A DNA stretch of 64,000 nt from assembly GCA_029563075.1 (NCBI GenBank), contig JAKQTN010000067.1, positions 1-64,000 of the forward strand, given 5' to 3'. The notes below the pieces were generated by a model. That model saw only the letters and a list, made by a program, of their open reading frames with translations. It ran no database searches and was not told where the DNA came from. The translations under genes and the position numbers were made by a program. This DNA comes from Pseudomonadota bacterium (GTDB lineage: Bacteria; Pseudomonadota; Gammaproteobacteria; Burkholderiales; Methylophilaceae). Below, piece by piece: positions 15,338 through 24,928 of this stretch. Numbering within the stretch: position 1 is the stretch's first letter; every line of letters starts with the position of its first letter.

Positions 15338-17355
15338 AAATCAGCTCGCGCACCAATTAAAATAGACCTTTCTCCCGCAGGTGAAATATCTTTCAGGAAC
15401 GAGGCATGTTCGCGAATTTCGTCATCCAGCAAGTTGGTCGCCTTGGCAAATAATTCTACATTAAACTTGATAGGCAATTTGTAAGCCACCAGCGCAGTGA
15501 CATCCGTATAACTATCGGTTTTCAGCTCGTTATCCGCTGTATCGTTTTGTTTAAAGGCATGCATTGCGTCCAGCCGCGCGCTGAAATTGCCCAGTTTGTA
15601 GAGCAAGCCAGCACCCAGGCGCAGCGGCGCAATGCGCGGCAGATAATCGCTATTGGTTTTGTCGCGTGCATGTACATAGTCACCACGCACGGTTAAATCC
15701 AGATTGTCGGTAAGGCCAAATTTACCGTCAAACTCCAATCCTTTAAACACCGCACGCACTGCCCTGAATTCGGCGATTGGTAACAAGTCCACAGGGTCAA
15801 CATTGCCGGTGTCGAACAGTCCGATAAAGTTGCTGAACCGTGTGTAATACGCGCCAACATTCATGTAGTTGCGGCCGTCTTTCCAGCGCAGTTGTGCATC
15901 CAGACCGTTGGATTTTTCTTTATCAAAACCGCTATTTCCAACTTCAAACTGACCTGTAGCCACATGCGGGCCGTTGGCGTAAAGCTCGAAATAGCTGGGT
16001 GCGCGCTCGTTGTGCGATAAATTGCTGGTGAGCGACCAATAATCATCAATGCGGTACAAGCCGCCCAGCGCAAAACTATTGGGATTAAAGCTGTTATTTT
16101 GACCGGCGCCAAAAGTTGCGCTGTCTTTGGAATCTACCGTGGTATGCCCCATGCGGCCGCCAAAGGTGATTTTATGTTGATTGATGGGGAGTTCTTCGTA
16201 AACATACACCGCTTTATTTTGCGTATTGACGCTGGGCACAAATGCTTCTTCACCAATCGCCTCAAAATTGGTATTGCCAAACTGAAAACCAACCACGCCA
16301 TTTAATCCGAACATCGGGCTGTGACCTGCTTCCAGACTGCTTTCCAGGCCGCGGTTTTTGAAGGTGGTGCCAATAATGCCGTCTTCGAGTTCTTTGTGTT
16401 CGTAATCGGTATGCGCCATGCGGAATTTTGCGCGGTTGATGATGGTGTCTAAGTTTTTGAATTCGCTCGCCAAATCCCAGCGGTCGCTGTTCATGTCGAT
16501 ACGCACAGCTTCTTCCGCCACGGTGCCGTAGTTGTTATCCAGCGTGGAATAGGATAGGCCAACATAACCGTTATCGAATGTGAGCGATGCGCCTAACGCG
16601 CCACCATCGCCATCCGAGCTGCTGTTGACAAGCTTGCCACGATTCTCGCGTGGCGTACCGTCTGCTTCGCTTTTGCGACGACTTACTGAGAATCCCGGGA
16701 TATCCAAATCGCTGGTTTTGCGCGTGTAAACATCGCCGTGAATGGCGAATAAGTTATTGCCGATATCTACTACCGCAGCACCATTGCGGGTGCTGTCCGG
16801 TCCGCCAAAGCGCGATTCGGCACGTCCGGTAATGCCGTCTAGTTTTTCTTTGGGGATGCGGTGGTCAATTGCGTTCACCACGCCGCCCATGGCGCTGCCG
16901 CCATACAGCAAGGCCGCCGGGCCGCGCACGACATCGATCTGCTCGATAATCAGCGGATCTACGCCGACAGCATGGTCGAAGCTTAACGATGATGCATCCA
17001 ATACGCCAACGCCGTTTTGCATAATGCGCACACGCTCGGCATCCAAGCCGCGAATCACTGGCCGCGAAGCGTTGGGGCCGAAATGTGTTGCAGAAACACC
17101 TGGCAGGCCGTTCAAGGTTTCTCCCAGCGTGCCTTCACGGCGCAGGCTTAGCTCACGGCCGTTAAGTACGGAAACGGGCACAACCAGCTCATCGGAGCCC
17201 GCGCCCAATGGGTTGCCCGTGACAGGCACCGCGGGCAAATCAATCCTGGTGGTTTCTTCGGCAATGGCGTTGTTAATTAATAGGCTGGCAAGCGCCAGAA
17301 TAACGGGCTTAATGGCAAATGCCGCGCGCATTTGCGGATGCGTTGAATAACTCAT
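15334..17355 (-). CDS. TonB-dependent receptor, ZnuD-like (zinc/metal)
   Basis: The product from 17355 is 673 residues; GAGG lies 8 bp upstream of this ATG, so I drop 8 codons from the track start. A signal peptide precedes a TonB-box-like IDLPAVPVTGNPLG. The plug (LNGLPGVSATHFGPNASRPVIRGLD, RVRIMQNGVGVLDASSLSFDHAVGVDPL, IDVVRGPAALLYGGSAMGGVVN) is very close to the ZnuD/zinc-receptor group rather than siderophore receptors. The barrel ends in IGARADF. The gene behind it in transcription order is the His/Cys protein. Zinc as ligand is inferred from family resemblance. Confidence 0.82.
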   Translation of the reverse strand: MSYSTHPQMRAAFAIKPVILALASLLINNAIAEETTRIDLPAVPVTGNPLGAGSDELVVPVSVLNGRELSLRREGTLGETLNGLPGVSATHFGPNASRPVIRGLDAERVRIMQNGVGVLDASSLSFDHAVGVDPLIIEQIDVVRGPAALLYGGSAMGGVVNAIDHRIPKEKLDGITGRAESRFGGPDSTRNGAAVVDIGNNLFAIHGDVYTRKTSDLDIPGFSVSRRKSEADGTPRENRGKLVNSSSDGDGGALGASLTFDNGYVGLSYSTLDNNYGTVAEEAVRIDMNSDRWDLASEFKNLDTIINRAKFRMAHTDYEHKELEDGIIGTTFKNRGLESSLEAGHSPMFGLNGVVGFQFGNTNFEAIGEEAFVPSVNTQNKAVYVYEELPINQHKITFGGRMGHTTVDSKDSATFGAGQNNSFNPNSFALGGLYRIDDYWSLTSNLSHNERAPSYFELYANGPHVATGQFEVGNSGFDKEKSNGLDAQLRWKDGRNYMNVGAYYTRFSNFIGLFDTGNVDPVDLLPIAEFRAVRAVFKGLEFDGKFGLTDNLDLTVRGDYVHARDKTNSDYLPRIAPLRLGAGLLYKLGNFSARLDAMHAFKQNDTADNELKTDSYTDVTALVAYKLPIKFNVELFAKATNLLDDEIREHASFLKDISPAGERSILIGARADF

Positions 17356-17412
17356 GATAAATACCTCAAAAAATGGCAAATAGCCAGCAACTAGGTTGCT
17401 GGAAGTGATGTG

Positions 17413-17727
17413 CTAGATGCGGATGATTTGAGGTGGCGCGCGCGCCGCGTAGGCGGTATGAAGATAAGATGAATAGTGGGAGTAATTGCTGACAGTGTTG
17501 ATAAAGCTCGCACATATTGCCGGTAATACAAAGGCTTCCGACGCGATGCCGCCTGCCACTTTGGCAAAGCTGATACATTGCGGACATTGCTCGCCATGGG
17601 TGTTTTTATCCTGCTGGCTTTGTTTGGTGATGTCTGTAGCATGGCTGATTTCGTGCGTGGCCGCGCCTATTTGCACGAAAGCAAACAAGAAAATTAAAAC
17701 AAAATGAACGGCAAAATGCTTAAGCAT
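17413..17727 (-). CDS. Small secreted His/Cys protein, DUF2946-like
   Basis: The likely start is the ATG at 17727, giving 104 residues with a signal peptide (MLKHFAVHFVLIFLFAFVQIGAA). The mature part has HEISHATD, HGEQCPQC and a C-terminal ARAPP motif, features of DUF2946-type proteins often found beside metal transport genes. It lies 57 bp upstream of the ZnuD-like receptor on the same strand, so both probably share a transcript. A role in periplasmic metal handling is inferred. The longer track start overlaps the xerC 3' end and lacks a ribosome site. Confidence 0.6.
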   Translation of the reverse strand: MLKHFAVHFVLIFLFAFVQIGAATHEISHATDITKQSQQDKNTHGEQCPQCISFAKVAGGIASEAFVLPAICASFINTVSNYSHYSSYLHTAYAARAPPQIIRI

Positions 17728-17770
17728 GCGCTTTAAGATAACAGAAAATCGCGACAAATAGAAGAATATG

Positions 17771-18652
17771 CTATTTCTTCTTTGCTCTAGGATGTGCGGC
17801 ATCGTAGGTTTTGCTTAGATGCTGGAAATCGAGATGTGTGTACACCTGCGTGGTGCTGATGTTGGCATGCCCCAGCATTTCCTGCACGGCGCGCAAATCG
17901 CCGCTGGATTGCAGTACGTGCGTGGCAAAACTGTGGCGCAGCATATGCGGATGCACAGATGAGTTAATACCCTGCTTAACTGACCATTCTTTTAGCCGAT
18001 ACTGGATGTTTCGCGCCGAAATCCTTCTTCCCTGCAGCCCAATAAATACGGCTTTCTCAGAGGGGTTGTTTATTAGTATTTGCGAGCGTGTTTGTAACCA
18101 CTTTTGAATGGCTTCTATCGCGTGGCTGCCCAGCGGCACGATGCGCGTTTTGTTGCCTTTGCCGGTCACTATTACGGTGCCATCAGAAAAATCCAGCACA
18201 TCAATGTTCAGGTTTACAACTTCGCTTAGCCGCAAGCCAGAAGAATAAAATAGTTCCAAAATCGCGTGGTCGCGAATGCCTAATATGTCATCATCACTAA
18301 TATCTACTAGCTTTACCGCTTGCTCTATAGATAATGCCTGCGGCAAGGTTTTAGGTGATTTTGGCGCACGCAAGCCAATAACGGGATTATTGGTAAAGCC
18401 TTTGCGATTTACCAGGAAATCAAAAAAACCGCGCCAGCTTGAGAGCATGCGTGCAATGCTCTTGCCGCCCAGGCCTTTGCTGTGCAGGCTGGCGATAAAG
18501 CGGCGTATGTGGTTGGTTTGTAGTGCGCATAAAGCGGTGGAATCAGCCAATTTGATGAGCTGTGTAATATCTCTGGCGTAATTCTCGCGGGTGAGCGGGC
18601 TTAAGCCGCGCTCGAAGTTTAAGAATTCAAGATATTCTTTTAATAATTCCAC
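17771..18652 (-). CDS. xerC: Chromosome-dimer resolution recombinase XerC
   Basis: XerC, with XerD, resolves chromosome dimers at dif under FtsK control. The 293-residue product has the SAM-like core-binding domain (MELLKEYLEFLNFERGLSPLTRENYARD) and the catalytic set: Arg in SSGLRLSEV, Lys in TGKGNKTR, HMLRHSFATH, LGHANISTTQVYTH with Tyr as nucleophile. The position behind dapF and DUF484 is the conserved dapF-DUF484-xerC order, which separates it from the mobile-element integrase at 0.5 kb. Confidence 0.95.
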   Translation of the reverse strand: MELLKEYLEFLNFERGLSPLTRENYARDITQLIKLADSTALCALQTNHIRRFIASLHSKGLGGKSIARMLSSWRGFFDFLVNRKGFTNNPVIGLRAPKSPKTLPQALSIEQAVKLVDISDDDILGIRDHAILELFYSSGLRLSEVVNLNIDVLDFSDGTVIVTGKGNKTRIVPLGSHAIEAIQKWLQTRSQILINNPSEKAVFIGLQGRRISARNIQYRLKEWSVKQGINSSVHPHMLRHSFATHVLQSSGDLRAVQEMLGHANISTTQVYTHLDFQHLSKTYDAAHPRAKKK

Positions 18653-18661
18653 ATTATTAAT

Positions 18662-19312
18662 TTAATCTAAATGCCGCGATAAAGCGGCGCTTAAAATCTC
18701 GCCGATTTTTGTGAGGAAATCGGTGCCCATCCCGGCATAAAAACGGCTGGCATCATCGCTGGCAAGCGCCAAAAAACCAATGGTTTGTTGCAGGCGCAAG
18801 GGAATCAGTGCGATTGAAGCTGCCGGCTCGATAAACCAGTCCTCGGCCACGATCTCAGGCTGCGTGCCGCAATAGGGCTGGCTGAGCGTTGCAACCCATG
18901 TCTTGGCTTCTTCAGATACTTCGCTAAAGACCAGATTTGCATGGTTAGCCGGGTCGAGCGGTCTGGCCCAGATACGTAAGCAGGTATCCGCCAAATCAAA
19001 GTGTTCGGGCAAGAGTGCGCTGACTAATTGCTCAATCTCATCAAAACTTCTGGCTTTGTGCAACTCGACATTCAGCGCGTGAATTTTATTGGCAATGGCA
19101 TCGTTATCTTTGGCATTGAGCACAAGCTCTGCAAAACGTTCTTCCAAGGCATTGATTTTGTCGCGCTGCGCCAGTTGCTGGCGTTCTGCCAATGAAATCG
19201 TGCCGCTGCCATGCGGGCTGGGCAGGTGAATCTCTGCCAGCAAACTGGCATTTTGTTCAAAAAATTCCGGATGATTTTTTAGGTAGTTTTTAATTTCATC
19301 TTCTTGCATGTG
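18662..19312 (-). CDS. DUF484 family protein (GAF-like)
   Basis: The product is about 216 residues from the ATG at 19312 (MQEDEIKNYLKNHPEFFEQN), which has GGGA upstream and clears the dapF stop; the track start is 17 codons longer. Conserved parts: LKNHPEFFEQNASLLAEIHLPSPHGSGTISL with a helix-coil around 40-85, then a GAF-like domain. The gene always sits between dapF and xerC in proteobacteria, and its role is not established. Spacing to xerC is 9 bp, so the three form one operon. Confidence 0.92.
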   Translation of the reverse strand, partial: HMQEDEIKNYLKNHPEFFEQNASLLAEIHLPSPHGSGTISLAERQQLAQRDKINALEERFAELVLNAKDNDAIANKIHALNVELHKARSFDEIEQLVSALLPEHFDLADTCLRIWARPLDPANHANLVFSEVSEEAKTWVATLSQPYCGTQPEIVAEDWFIEPAASIALIPLRLQQTIGFLALASDDASRFYAGMGTDFLTKIGEILSAALSRHLD

Positions 19313-19334
19313 AGTCCCTGTTTTTAACCATTTT

Positions 19335-20192
19335 TTAAATTTGAATTTCGCCTTCAAACACAATTTCCGCCGGGCCTGTCATCATGACAGGCTGGCCTTC
19401 ACCCTGCCATTCAATGTTAAGTTTTCCGCCGCGCGTGTGAACCAGCACGGGTGATTGTAACAGCCCAAGCTGAATACCACTGACAACCGCGGCGCAAGCG
19501 CCCGTGCCGCAGGAGAGCGTTTCGCCGCTACCGCGTTCATACACGCGCAATTTGATTTCATGCGCGTTTACAACCTGCATAAAGCCTGTATTGACACGCT
19601 TTGGAAAGCTTGCATGCGATTCAATCTGCGGGCCAAACTCGGCCACGTTCGCGCTTTCTACATCCTCTACCAAAGTCACGGCGTGCGGGTTGCCCATCGA
19701 AAGCGCTGTTATGGAGATCGCACTTTTTGTTATGTCGCCTGTAGCGCCTCTGGTATTGACTTGCAGAGCGTATGTTTTTTGTCGAGTTTCTGCAATAAAC
19801 GGGATTTTTGCAGGCTCAAATATTGGCGCGCCCATATTCACGGTGACTTGATTGTCGTCGCGAAGCATCGGCGTAATAACGCCGCAGCGGGTTTCAACCA
19901 CGATCTCACGTTTTCTGGTCAAGCCTTTTTCCGTCACAAAGCGCACAAAACAGCGCGCACCATTGCCACATTGTTCCACCTCGCCGCCATCGGCATTAAA
20001 GATGCGATAGCGAAAATCCACGTTGGGGGTCGCTGTTTTTTCTACGATGAGTAACTGGTCACAGCCCACGCCAAAATAGCGGTTGGCGATTGTTCTGATT
20101 TGCGCAGGGGCAAGCGAAACAGGCGAAGAATAGCCGTCAACCACGACGAAGTCGTTGCCTGCGCCCTGCATTTTGGTGAATTTGAGTAACAT
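19335..20192 (-). CDS. dapF: Diaminopimelate epimerase
   Basis: DapF converts LL- to meso-diaminopimelate for lysine and peptidoglycan. The 285-residue product starts with [16 protein letters not shown] and has the two catalytic Cys residues in [10 protein letters not shown] (about 75-84) and [10 protein letters not shown] (about 228-237), plus GNPHAV and [11 protein letters not shown]. Size is normal. It heads the dapF-DUF484-xerC operon and is divergent from metK. Confidence 0.97.
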   Translation of the reverse strand: MLLKFTKMQGAGNDFVVVDGYSSPVSLAPAQIRTIANRYFGVGCDQLLIVEKTATPNVDFRYRIFNADGGEVEQCGNGARCFVRFVTEKGLTRKREIVVETRCGVITPMLRDDNQVTVNMGAPIFEPAKIPFIAETRQKTYALQVNTRGATGDITKSAISITALSMGNPHAVTLVEDVESANVAEFGPQIESHASFPKRVNTGFMQVVNAHEIKLRVYERGSGETLSCGTGACAAVVSGIQLGLLQSPVLVHTRGGKLNIEWQGEGQPVMMTGPAEIVFEGEIQI

Positions 20193-20281
20193 ATTCTTAA
20201 CAATTTAAACTTACAGTATTCTAGCAAATTTGCGCCAACTATTTGATTTTAAGTGTACAATGCGCGGCTCTTATAGTGATT

Positions 20282-20325
20282 AACAATATCTGCTTTAGCC
20301 TTTAGTCGATATTGTTTTCTCTTTT
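20282..20325 (+). promoter_or_regulatory. Hairpin with T-rich tail in the metK leader
   Basis: AACAATATC (20282-20290) and GATATTGTT (20308-20316) form a 9-bp stem with a 17-nt loop, followed by TTCTCTTTTTT. It lies 30 bp before the metK ATG, downstream of a TACAAT box at 20256. Form and place suggest an attenuator or leader regulatory structure. It does not match a SAM riboswitch class that I can recognise. Confidence 0.5.
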
Positions 20326-20353
20326 TTAAATTTTTAGTTTTCCAAGGCGCATA

Positions 20354-21517
20354 ATGAACGAATATCTTTTTACTTCAGAGTCTGTTTCTGAAGGCCATCC
20401 AGACAAACTCGCAGACCAGGTATCCGATAGTATTTTAGACGCTATTCTGGCTCAGGATCCAACCGCACGTGTGGCTGCTGAAACCCTTGCCAATACTGGC
20501 TTAATCGTGCTGGCAGGTGAAATCACCACAACAGCAAATGTCGATTACATCAAAGTCGCGCGCGATGCCATTAAACGTATCGGTTACGACAATACCGAAT
20601 ACGGCATTGATTATAAAGGCTGCGCAGTGCTGGTGGCTTACGACAAACAGTCACCTGACATTGCCCAAGGCGTGGACAACGCCAATGACGATCCATTAGA
20701 CCAGGGAGCGGGTGACCAGGGTTTGATGTTTGGTTATGCGGTCAATGAAACACCACAACTCATGCCGCTGCCGATCTGGTTGAGCCACCGAATCATGGAG
20801 CGCCAGGCGCAATTGCGTAAAGATGGCCGCCTGCCATGGCTGCGGCCGGATGCGAAATCACAAGTGACCGTGCAGTACGTGGATGGCAAGCCGCATAAGA
20901 TCGACACGGTGCTGGTTTCTACGCAGCACGCGCCGGAAATGAGCCTGGAAGCCATTCGAGAAGCGACGATTGAAGAAATCATCAAACCGATGTTGCCCAA
21001 AGAGCTGATTAAAGGCGAAATTAAATATCTGGTAAACCCGACTGGCCGCTTTGTCGTCGGCGGCCCTCAAGGCGATTGCGGCCTCACCGGCCGTAAAATT
21101 ATTGTCGATACCTACGGTGGCGCAGCGCCTCACGGCGGCGGTGCTTTCTCCGGTAAAGACCCTTCCAAAGTAGACCGTTCAGCAGCCTATGCGGGTCGCT
21201 ACGTGGCCAAAAATATTGTGGCCGCAGGCTTGGCAGATAAATGCCTGGTGCAGGTGAGTTACGCCATCGGCGTGGCACGACCAACCAGTGTGATGGTGGA
21301 GACTTATGGTACGGGTAAAGTTTCAAATGAAGTGCTTACGAGCTTGGTATTAGAGCATTTTGATTTGCGCCCCAAAGGCATCGTGAAAATGCTGGATTTG
21401 TTACGCCCCATTTACAGCAAAACTGCGGCTTATGGTCACTTTGGCCGTGACGAGCCAGAGTTTACTTGGGAAAATACCGATAAAGCTGCAGCGCTTAAAG
21501 CAGCTGCAGGGCTGTAA
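20354..21517 (+). CDS. metK: S-adenosylmethionine synthetase
   Basis: MetK makes S-adenosylmethionine from ATP and methionine. The 387-residue product carries [19 protein letters not shown] at the N-terminus with the ATP-binding His, [11 protein letters not shown], the signature [12 protein letters not shown] (about 115-126), [21 protein letters not shown] and the glycine-rich [19 protein letters not shown]. Length is typical. The nearby ahcY and metF complete a methyl-cycle block. The leader holds a T-tailed hairpin. Confidence 0.98.
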   Translation: MNEYLFTSESVSEGHPDKLADQVSDSILDAILAQDPTARVAAETLANTGLIVLAGEITTTANVDYIKVARDAIKRIGYDNTEYGIDYKGCAVLVAYDKQSPDIAQGVDNANDDPLDQGAGDQGLMFGYAVNETPQLMPLPIWLSHRIMERQAQLRKDGRLPWLRPDAKSQVTVQYVDGKPHKIDTVLVSTQHAPEMSLEAIREATIEEIIKPMLPKELIKGEIKYLVNPTGRFVVGGPQGDCGLTGRKIIVDTYGGAAPHGGGAFSGKDPSKVDRSAAYAGRYVAKNIVAAGLADKCLVQVSYAIGVARPTSVMVETYGTGKVSNEVLTSLVLEHFDLRPKGIVKMLDLLRPIYSKTAAYGHFGRDEPEFTWENTDKAAALKAAAGL

Positions 21518-21676
21518 GCTCCGAGCCGAAGGAATTTATCGGTAATTCGGTGAAGGCTAATGGTTGCGTCAAGCCGGTTGTTGATTGATAAAGCAGTCGC
21601 ATTAAAAGCCTTTATTTAATTCAATTGATTTGACAGTGTCATTGCTAGAATTGTGAAAACAATTCAGTAATGGCAT

Positions 21677-22888
21677 ATGTTAAAGATTATTTCTACAAAA
21701 CAAGTTCGTTTAGGTATGTTTATCTATGAGTTGAAAGGCGCTTGGATAGACCATCCGTTCTGGAACAAAGCTTTCAAATTGGAAGATATTTCCGATCTAA
21801 AAAAACTTCAAGCTAGTGTCGTAAAAGAAATTGTCATAGATACCTCGAAGGGTTTAGACGTGGCGAAGCTGGAAGTGCAAGAAGAAGCGCATCAAGTCGT
21901 TACGCCTGCAGCAGAACCGTCTCCCGAAAAAAAGCCTATGCCAACGCAAGTTCAGACTTCTACTTCAGAAGAGCTAGAACTTGCTAAAAAAGTAATTAAA
22001 GCGTCTAAAAAAGCCGTCACTTCGATGTTTCATGAGGTGCGCATGGGTAAAGCTGTCAATAATGAGGCTGCATTACAATTAGTGGATGACATTGCGGCCT
22101 CTATAGCACGGAATGGAGGTGCGCTTATTAGTTTGGTGCGCCTAAAAAATAAAGACGATTATACTTATATGCACTCAGTGGCTGTTTGTGCTTTGATGGT
22201 AGCGTTGGCCAAAGAACTTGGCTTGTCTGAAGCTGAAACCAGCCAGGCAGGGATGGCAGGCTTATTACACGATATAGGCAAGGCAGGTATACCGTTAGAT
22301 GTATTAAACAAACCAGGGGCGCTTACTGACGAAGAATTCACCACAGTTAAGTCACACCCAGAACGTGGGCATGCAATGCTGGTGCAATCAAATATCACAG
22401 ATGAAGTTATATTAGATGTGTGTTTGCATCATCATGAAAAAGTGAACGGGATGGGGTATCCCGATAAATTAAAAGCAGATCAAATCAGCTTGTTTGCAAA
22501 AATGGGTGCAGTTTGTGATGTGTATGACGCCGTGACTTCTAATCGTCCTTATAAGGATGGCTGGGAGCCAGGAGTTTCCTTGCAACGCATGGCGCAATGG
22601 GCAGACCACTTCGACAATACTGTTTTTGAAGCATTTGTTAAGAGTGTTGGTATTTATCCTATCGGCACCATGGTTAAGCTTAAATCCGGACGACTGGCAG
22701 TTGTGATAGACCAAAGCCAAAATTCATTATTGACACCCATTGTTAAAGTATTTTTTTCAACCCAATCCAAATCTCGTATTCCAGTTGAAGTGCTGGATTT
22801 GTCAAAACTAAGCGTTCAGGATGCAATTATCGGTCATGAAAACCCCGTGGCTTGGGGAATTCACGACATTAATGAGATTTGGAGCTAA
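21677..22888 (+). CDS. HD-GYP domain protein (c-di-GMP phosphodiesterase type)
   Basis: The 403-residue product has an N-terminal DUF3391 segment (about 1-95: KIISTKQVRLGMFIYEL), a Pro/Glu linker, and an HD-GYP domain from about 130. The HD motif is LLHDIGKAGIP, and HHHEKVNGMGYP carries an intact GYP triad, so c-di-GMP hydrolysis is expected, in the cytoplasm. There is no receiver or membrane segment, so input comes through the N-terminal part. It sits alone between metK and ahcY; a functional tie to the methyl cycle is not shown. Confidence 0.92.
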   Translation: MLKIISTKQVRLGMFIYELKGAWIDHPFWNKAFKLEDISDLKKLQASVVKEIVIDTSKGLDVAKLEVQEEAHQVVTPAAEPSPEKKPMPTQVQTSTSEELELAKKVIKASKKAVTSMFHEVRMGKAVNNEAALQLVDDIAASIARNGGALISLVRLKNKDDYTYMHSVAVCALMVALAKELGLSEAETSQAGMAGLLHDIGKAGIPLDVLNKPGALTDEEFTTVKSHPERGHAMLVQSNITDEVILDVCLHHHEKVNGMGYPDKLKADQISLFAKMGAVCDVYDAVTSNRPYKDGWEPGVSLQRMAQWADHFDNTVFEAFVKSVGIYPIGTMVKLKSGRLAVVIDQSQNSLLTPIVKVFFSTQSKSRIPVEVLDLSKLSVQDAIIGHENPVAWGIHDINEIWS

Positions 22889-22902
22889 TTAGCTTATTCT
22901 TG

Positions 22903-22924
22903 ACCAACAATTATTACTGTTGGT
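22903..22924. promoter_or_regulatory. 22-bp dyad overlapping the ahcY -35 region
   Basis: ACCAACA-ATTATTAC-TGTTGGT is a perfect 7-bp inverted repeat with an 8-bp spacer. Its right arm overlaps the ahcY -35 box. It may be an operator, or the 3' hairpin of the HD-GYP transcript, though no T run follows. Confidence 0.4.
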
Positions 22925-22948
22925 AAGTAAAAAATATTCGCGTATAAT
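22920..22948 (+). promoter_or_regulatory. Promoter of the ahcY riboswitch transcript
   Basis: TTGGTA (22920-22925) and a perfect TATAAT (22943-22948) are 17 bp apart. The predicted start near 22955 coincides with the 5' edge of the SAH aptamer, which strongly supports the assignment. Confidence 0.75.
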
Positions 22949-22954
22949 TTCCGT

Positions 22955-23031
22955 GTTCCGAGGAGCGTTGCGAGAGCTGTATTTAAAATTACGTCCTCCC
23001 AGGCTCGGAAAATGTTTTAACGGCGCTCACC
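22955..23031 (+). promoter_or_regulatory. S-adenosylhomocysteine (SAH) riboswitch
   Basis: The consensus blocks are present in order: TTCCGAGGAGCGTTGCGAGAG, then CCCAGGCTCGGAA pairing with CCGAG, and AACGGCGCTCACC pairing with GAGCG to make the pseudoknot. This class is known mainly from beta- and gammaproteobacteria upstream of ahcY and turns expression on when SAH builds up. The 105 nt between aptamer and start codon include GTGCCGGGCACGG, a possible part of the expression platform. Confidence 0.95.
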
Positions 23032-23135
23032 ATTATTAACCGTGCCGGGCACGGGATACGGGTGAGATAAGCGTTTTAAAATCTCTTTTTTACCACAACC
23101 CCTTCCCTCCGGTCACACATTCAAGGAAATTGAAA

Positions 23136-24545
23136 GTGAATATTGTGACTGATTTCAAAGACTACGTTGTAGCAGATATCAATTTGGCCGCTTTCGGCCG
23201 CAAAGAAATCGCGATTGCCGAAACAGAAATGCCAGGTTTGATGGCGATTCGTGAAGAATACGCAAAGGCGCAACCATTAAAAGGCGCGCGTATCACCGGC
23301 AGCCTGCACATGACGATTCAAACAGCCGTGCTAATCGAAACGCTCAAGGATTTAGGTGCAGAGGTACGCTGGGCCTCCTGCAATATCTATTCAACGCAAG
23401 ACCATGCGGCGGCGGCGATTGCTGCTGGCGGTACGCCTGTATTCGCCATCAAGGGAGAAACCTTAGCCGAATATTGGGATTACACTCACCGTATTTTTGA
23501 ATGGTCTGATGGCGGCTATAGCAACATGATTCTGGATGATGGCGGCGATGCGACTTTGCTTTTGCATTTGGGTACGCGTGCCGAGAAAGATTTGTCAGTG
23601 ATTGCAAACCCAACCAGCGAAGAAGAAATCTGCTTGTTCAATTCAATCAAAGCCAAATTAAAAACCGACCCAACATGGTATTCCACACGTTTGAGCAACA
23701 TCAAAGGCGTGACCGAGGAAACGACGACTGGCGTACATCGCCTGTACCAGATGCATAAAGAAGGCAAATTGGCTTTCCCGGCGATTAACGTCAATGATTC
23801 TGTCACTAAATCTAAATTTGATAATTTATATGGCTGCCGCGAGAGTTTAGTCGATGCGATTAAACGCGCGACCGACGTGATGATTGCGGGTAAAGTGGCA
23901 GTGGTGGCGGGTTATGGTGATGTGGGTAAAGGCTCTGCGCAGGCATTGCGCGCCTTGTCTGCGCAAGTTTGGGTAACTGAGATTGACCCGATCTGCGCAT
24001 TGCAAGCGGCGATGGAAGGTTACCGCGTGGTGACCATGGATTATGCCTGTGAGCATGCAGATATATTCGTGACTGCAACCGGCAATTATCATGTGATTAC
24101 GCATGACCACATGGTAAAAATGAAAGACCAGGCGATTGTGTGCAACATCGGCCATTTTGATAACGAAATTGACGTGGCTTCGCTCGAAAAATACGAGTGG
24201 GATGAGATCAAACCGCAAGTTGACCATGTTGTTTTCCCGGACGGCAAAAAAATTATCCTGCTGGCTAAAGGCAGGCTGGTAAACTTGGGTTGTGGTACAG
24301 GCCATCCAAGCTATGTAATGAGCTCAAGCTTTGCCAATCAAACCATTGCGCAAATCGAGCTGTTTACGCAGGCTGACAAATATCCGGTGGGCGTCTATAC
24401 TTTGCCTAAGCATCTGGATGAAAAAGTGGCTATTTTGCAACTGAAAAAACTGAATGCACAGTTGACCAGATTAACGGATCAGCAAGCGGCCTATATTGGT
24501 GTTTCAAAAGAAGGCCCATATAAAGCCGAGCATTATCGTTATTAA
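23136..24545 (+). CDS. ahcY: Adenosylhomocysteinase (SAH hydrolase)
   Basis: AhcY splits S-adenosylhomocysteine to adenosine and homocysteine with bound NAD. I start it at the GTG at 23136, because AGGAA lies 7 bp upstream; the track TTG at 23130 is too close to it. The product is about 469 residues. Visible are [30 protein letters not shown], the NAD loop [15 protein letters not shown], and the C-terminal [10 protein letters not shown] that closes the active site. The SAH riboswitch controls it; the holin-like gene and metF follow at 15 and 23 bp. Confidence 0.97.
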   Translation: MNIVTDFKDYVVADINLAAFGRKEIAIAETEMPGLMAIREEYAKAQPLKGARITGSLHMTIQTAVLIETLKDLGAEVRWASCNIYSTQDHAAAAIAAGGTPVFAIKGETLAEYWDYTHRIFEWSDGGYSNMILDDGGDATLLLHLGTRAEKDLSVIANPTSEEEICLFNSIKAKLKTDPTWYSTRLSNIKGVTEETTTGVHRLYQMHKEGKLAFPAINVNDSVTKSKFDNLYGCRESLVDAIKRATDVMIAGKVAVVAGYGDVGKGSAQALRALSAQVWVTEIDPICALQAAMEGYRVVTMDYACEHADIFVTATGNYHVITHDHMVKMKDQAIVCNIGHFDNEIDVASLEKYEWDEIKPQVDHVVFPDGKKIILLAKGRLVNLGCGTGHPSYVMSSSFANQTIAQIELFTQADKYPVGVYTLPKHLDEKVAILQLKKLNAQLTRLTDQQAAYIGVSKEGPYKAEHYRY

Positions 24546-24560
24546 TAAGGGAGCGGACAC

Positions 24561-24905
24561 ATGAAATTGCTTGCGGGTTGGTTGTTGAATGCATTGGCCT
24601 TGTTGGGCGTTGCTTATCTCGTACCCGATATTCATGTGTCCAGCCTGATGGTTGCGCTAATGGCTGCAGTGGTGATTGGTCTGGCTAACATGTTGATTAA
24701 GCCGATTCTGGTGATATTGACTTTGCCTGTCACCATACTGACCTTGGGCCTGTTTATTTTCGTGATCAATGGCGTGCTGTTTTGGGGGGTAGGGCACTTT
24801 CTGCAGGGCTTTGAAGTTAAGACGCTGACGGCGGGCATTATTGGCGCGTTGGCTTACAGCGTAATCTCCTGGATATTGAGCGCGATTGTCATCGAAAAAG
24901 ATTAA
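24561..24905 (+). CDS. Small membrane protein of the 'phage holin' / YvlD family
   Basis: The 114-residue product has four hydrophobic segments and the family pattern LLNALALLGVAYLVPDIHV, GLANMLIKPILVILTLPVTILTLGLF and INGVLFWGVGHFLQGFEV. Databases label it a holin-family membrane protein, but in betaproteobacteria it sits in the ahcY-metF operon and has no phage context. Its role is unknown. Ribosome site GGGAGCGG precedes the ATG. Operon position is firm, function is not. Confidence 0.88.
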   Translation: MKLLAGWLLNALALLGVAYLVPDIHVSSLMVALMAAVVIGLANMLIKPILVILTLPVTILTLGLFIFVINGVLFWGVGHFLQGFEVKTLTAGIIGALAYSVISWILSAIVIEKD

Positions 24906-24928
24906 GAAAATAAAGTAAATAAAAAATA

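Noticed and set aside
17771-18652. Tyrosine recombinase as a second mobile-element integrase
   Set aside because: Sequence and the dapF-DUF484-xerC order identify it as housekeeping XerC.
24561-24905. 'Phage holin' as a sign of a prophage
   Set aside because: The gene is a conserved member of the ahcY-metF operon in betaproteobacteria; no other phage gene is near.
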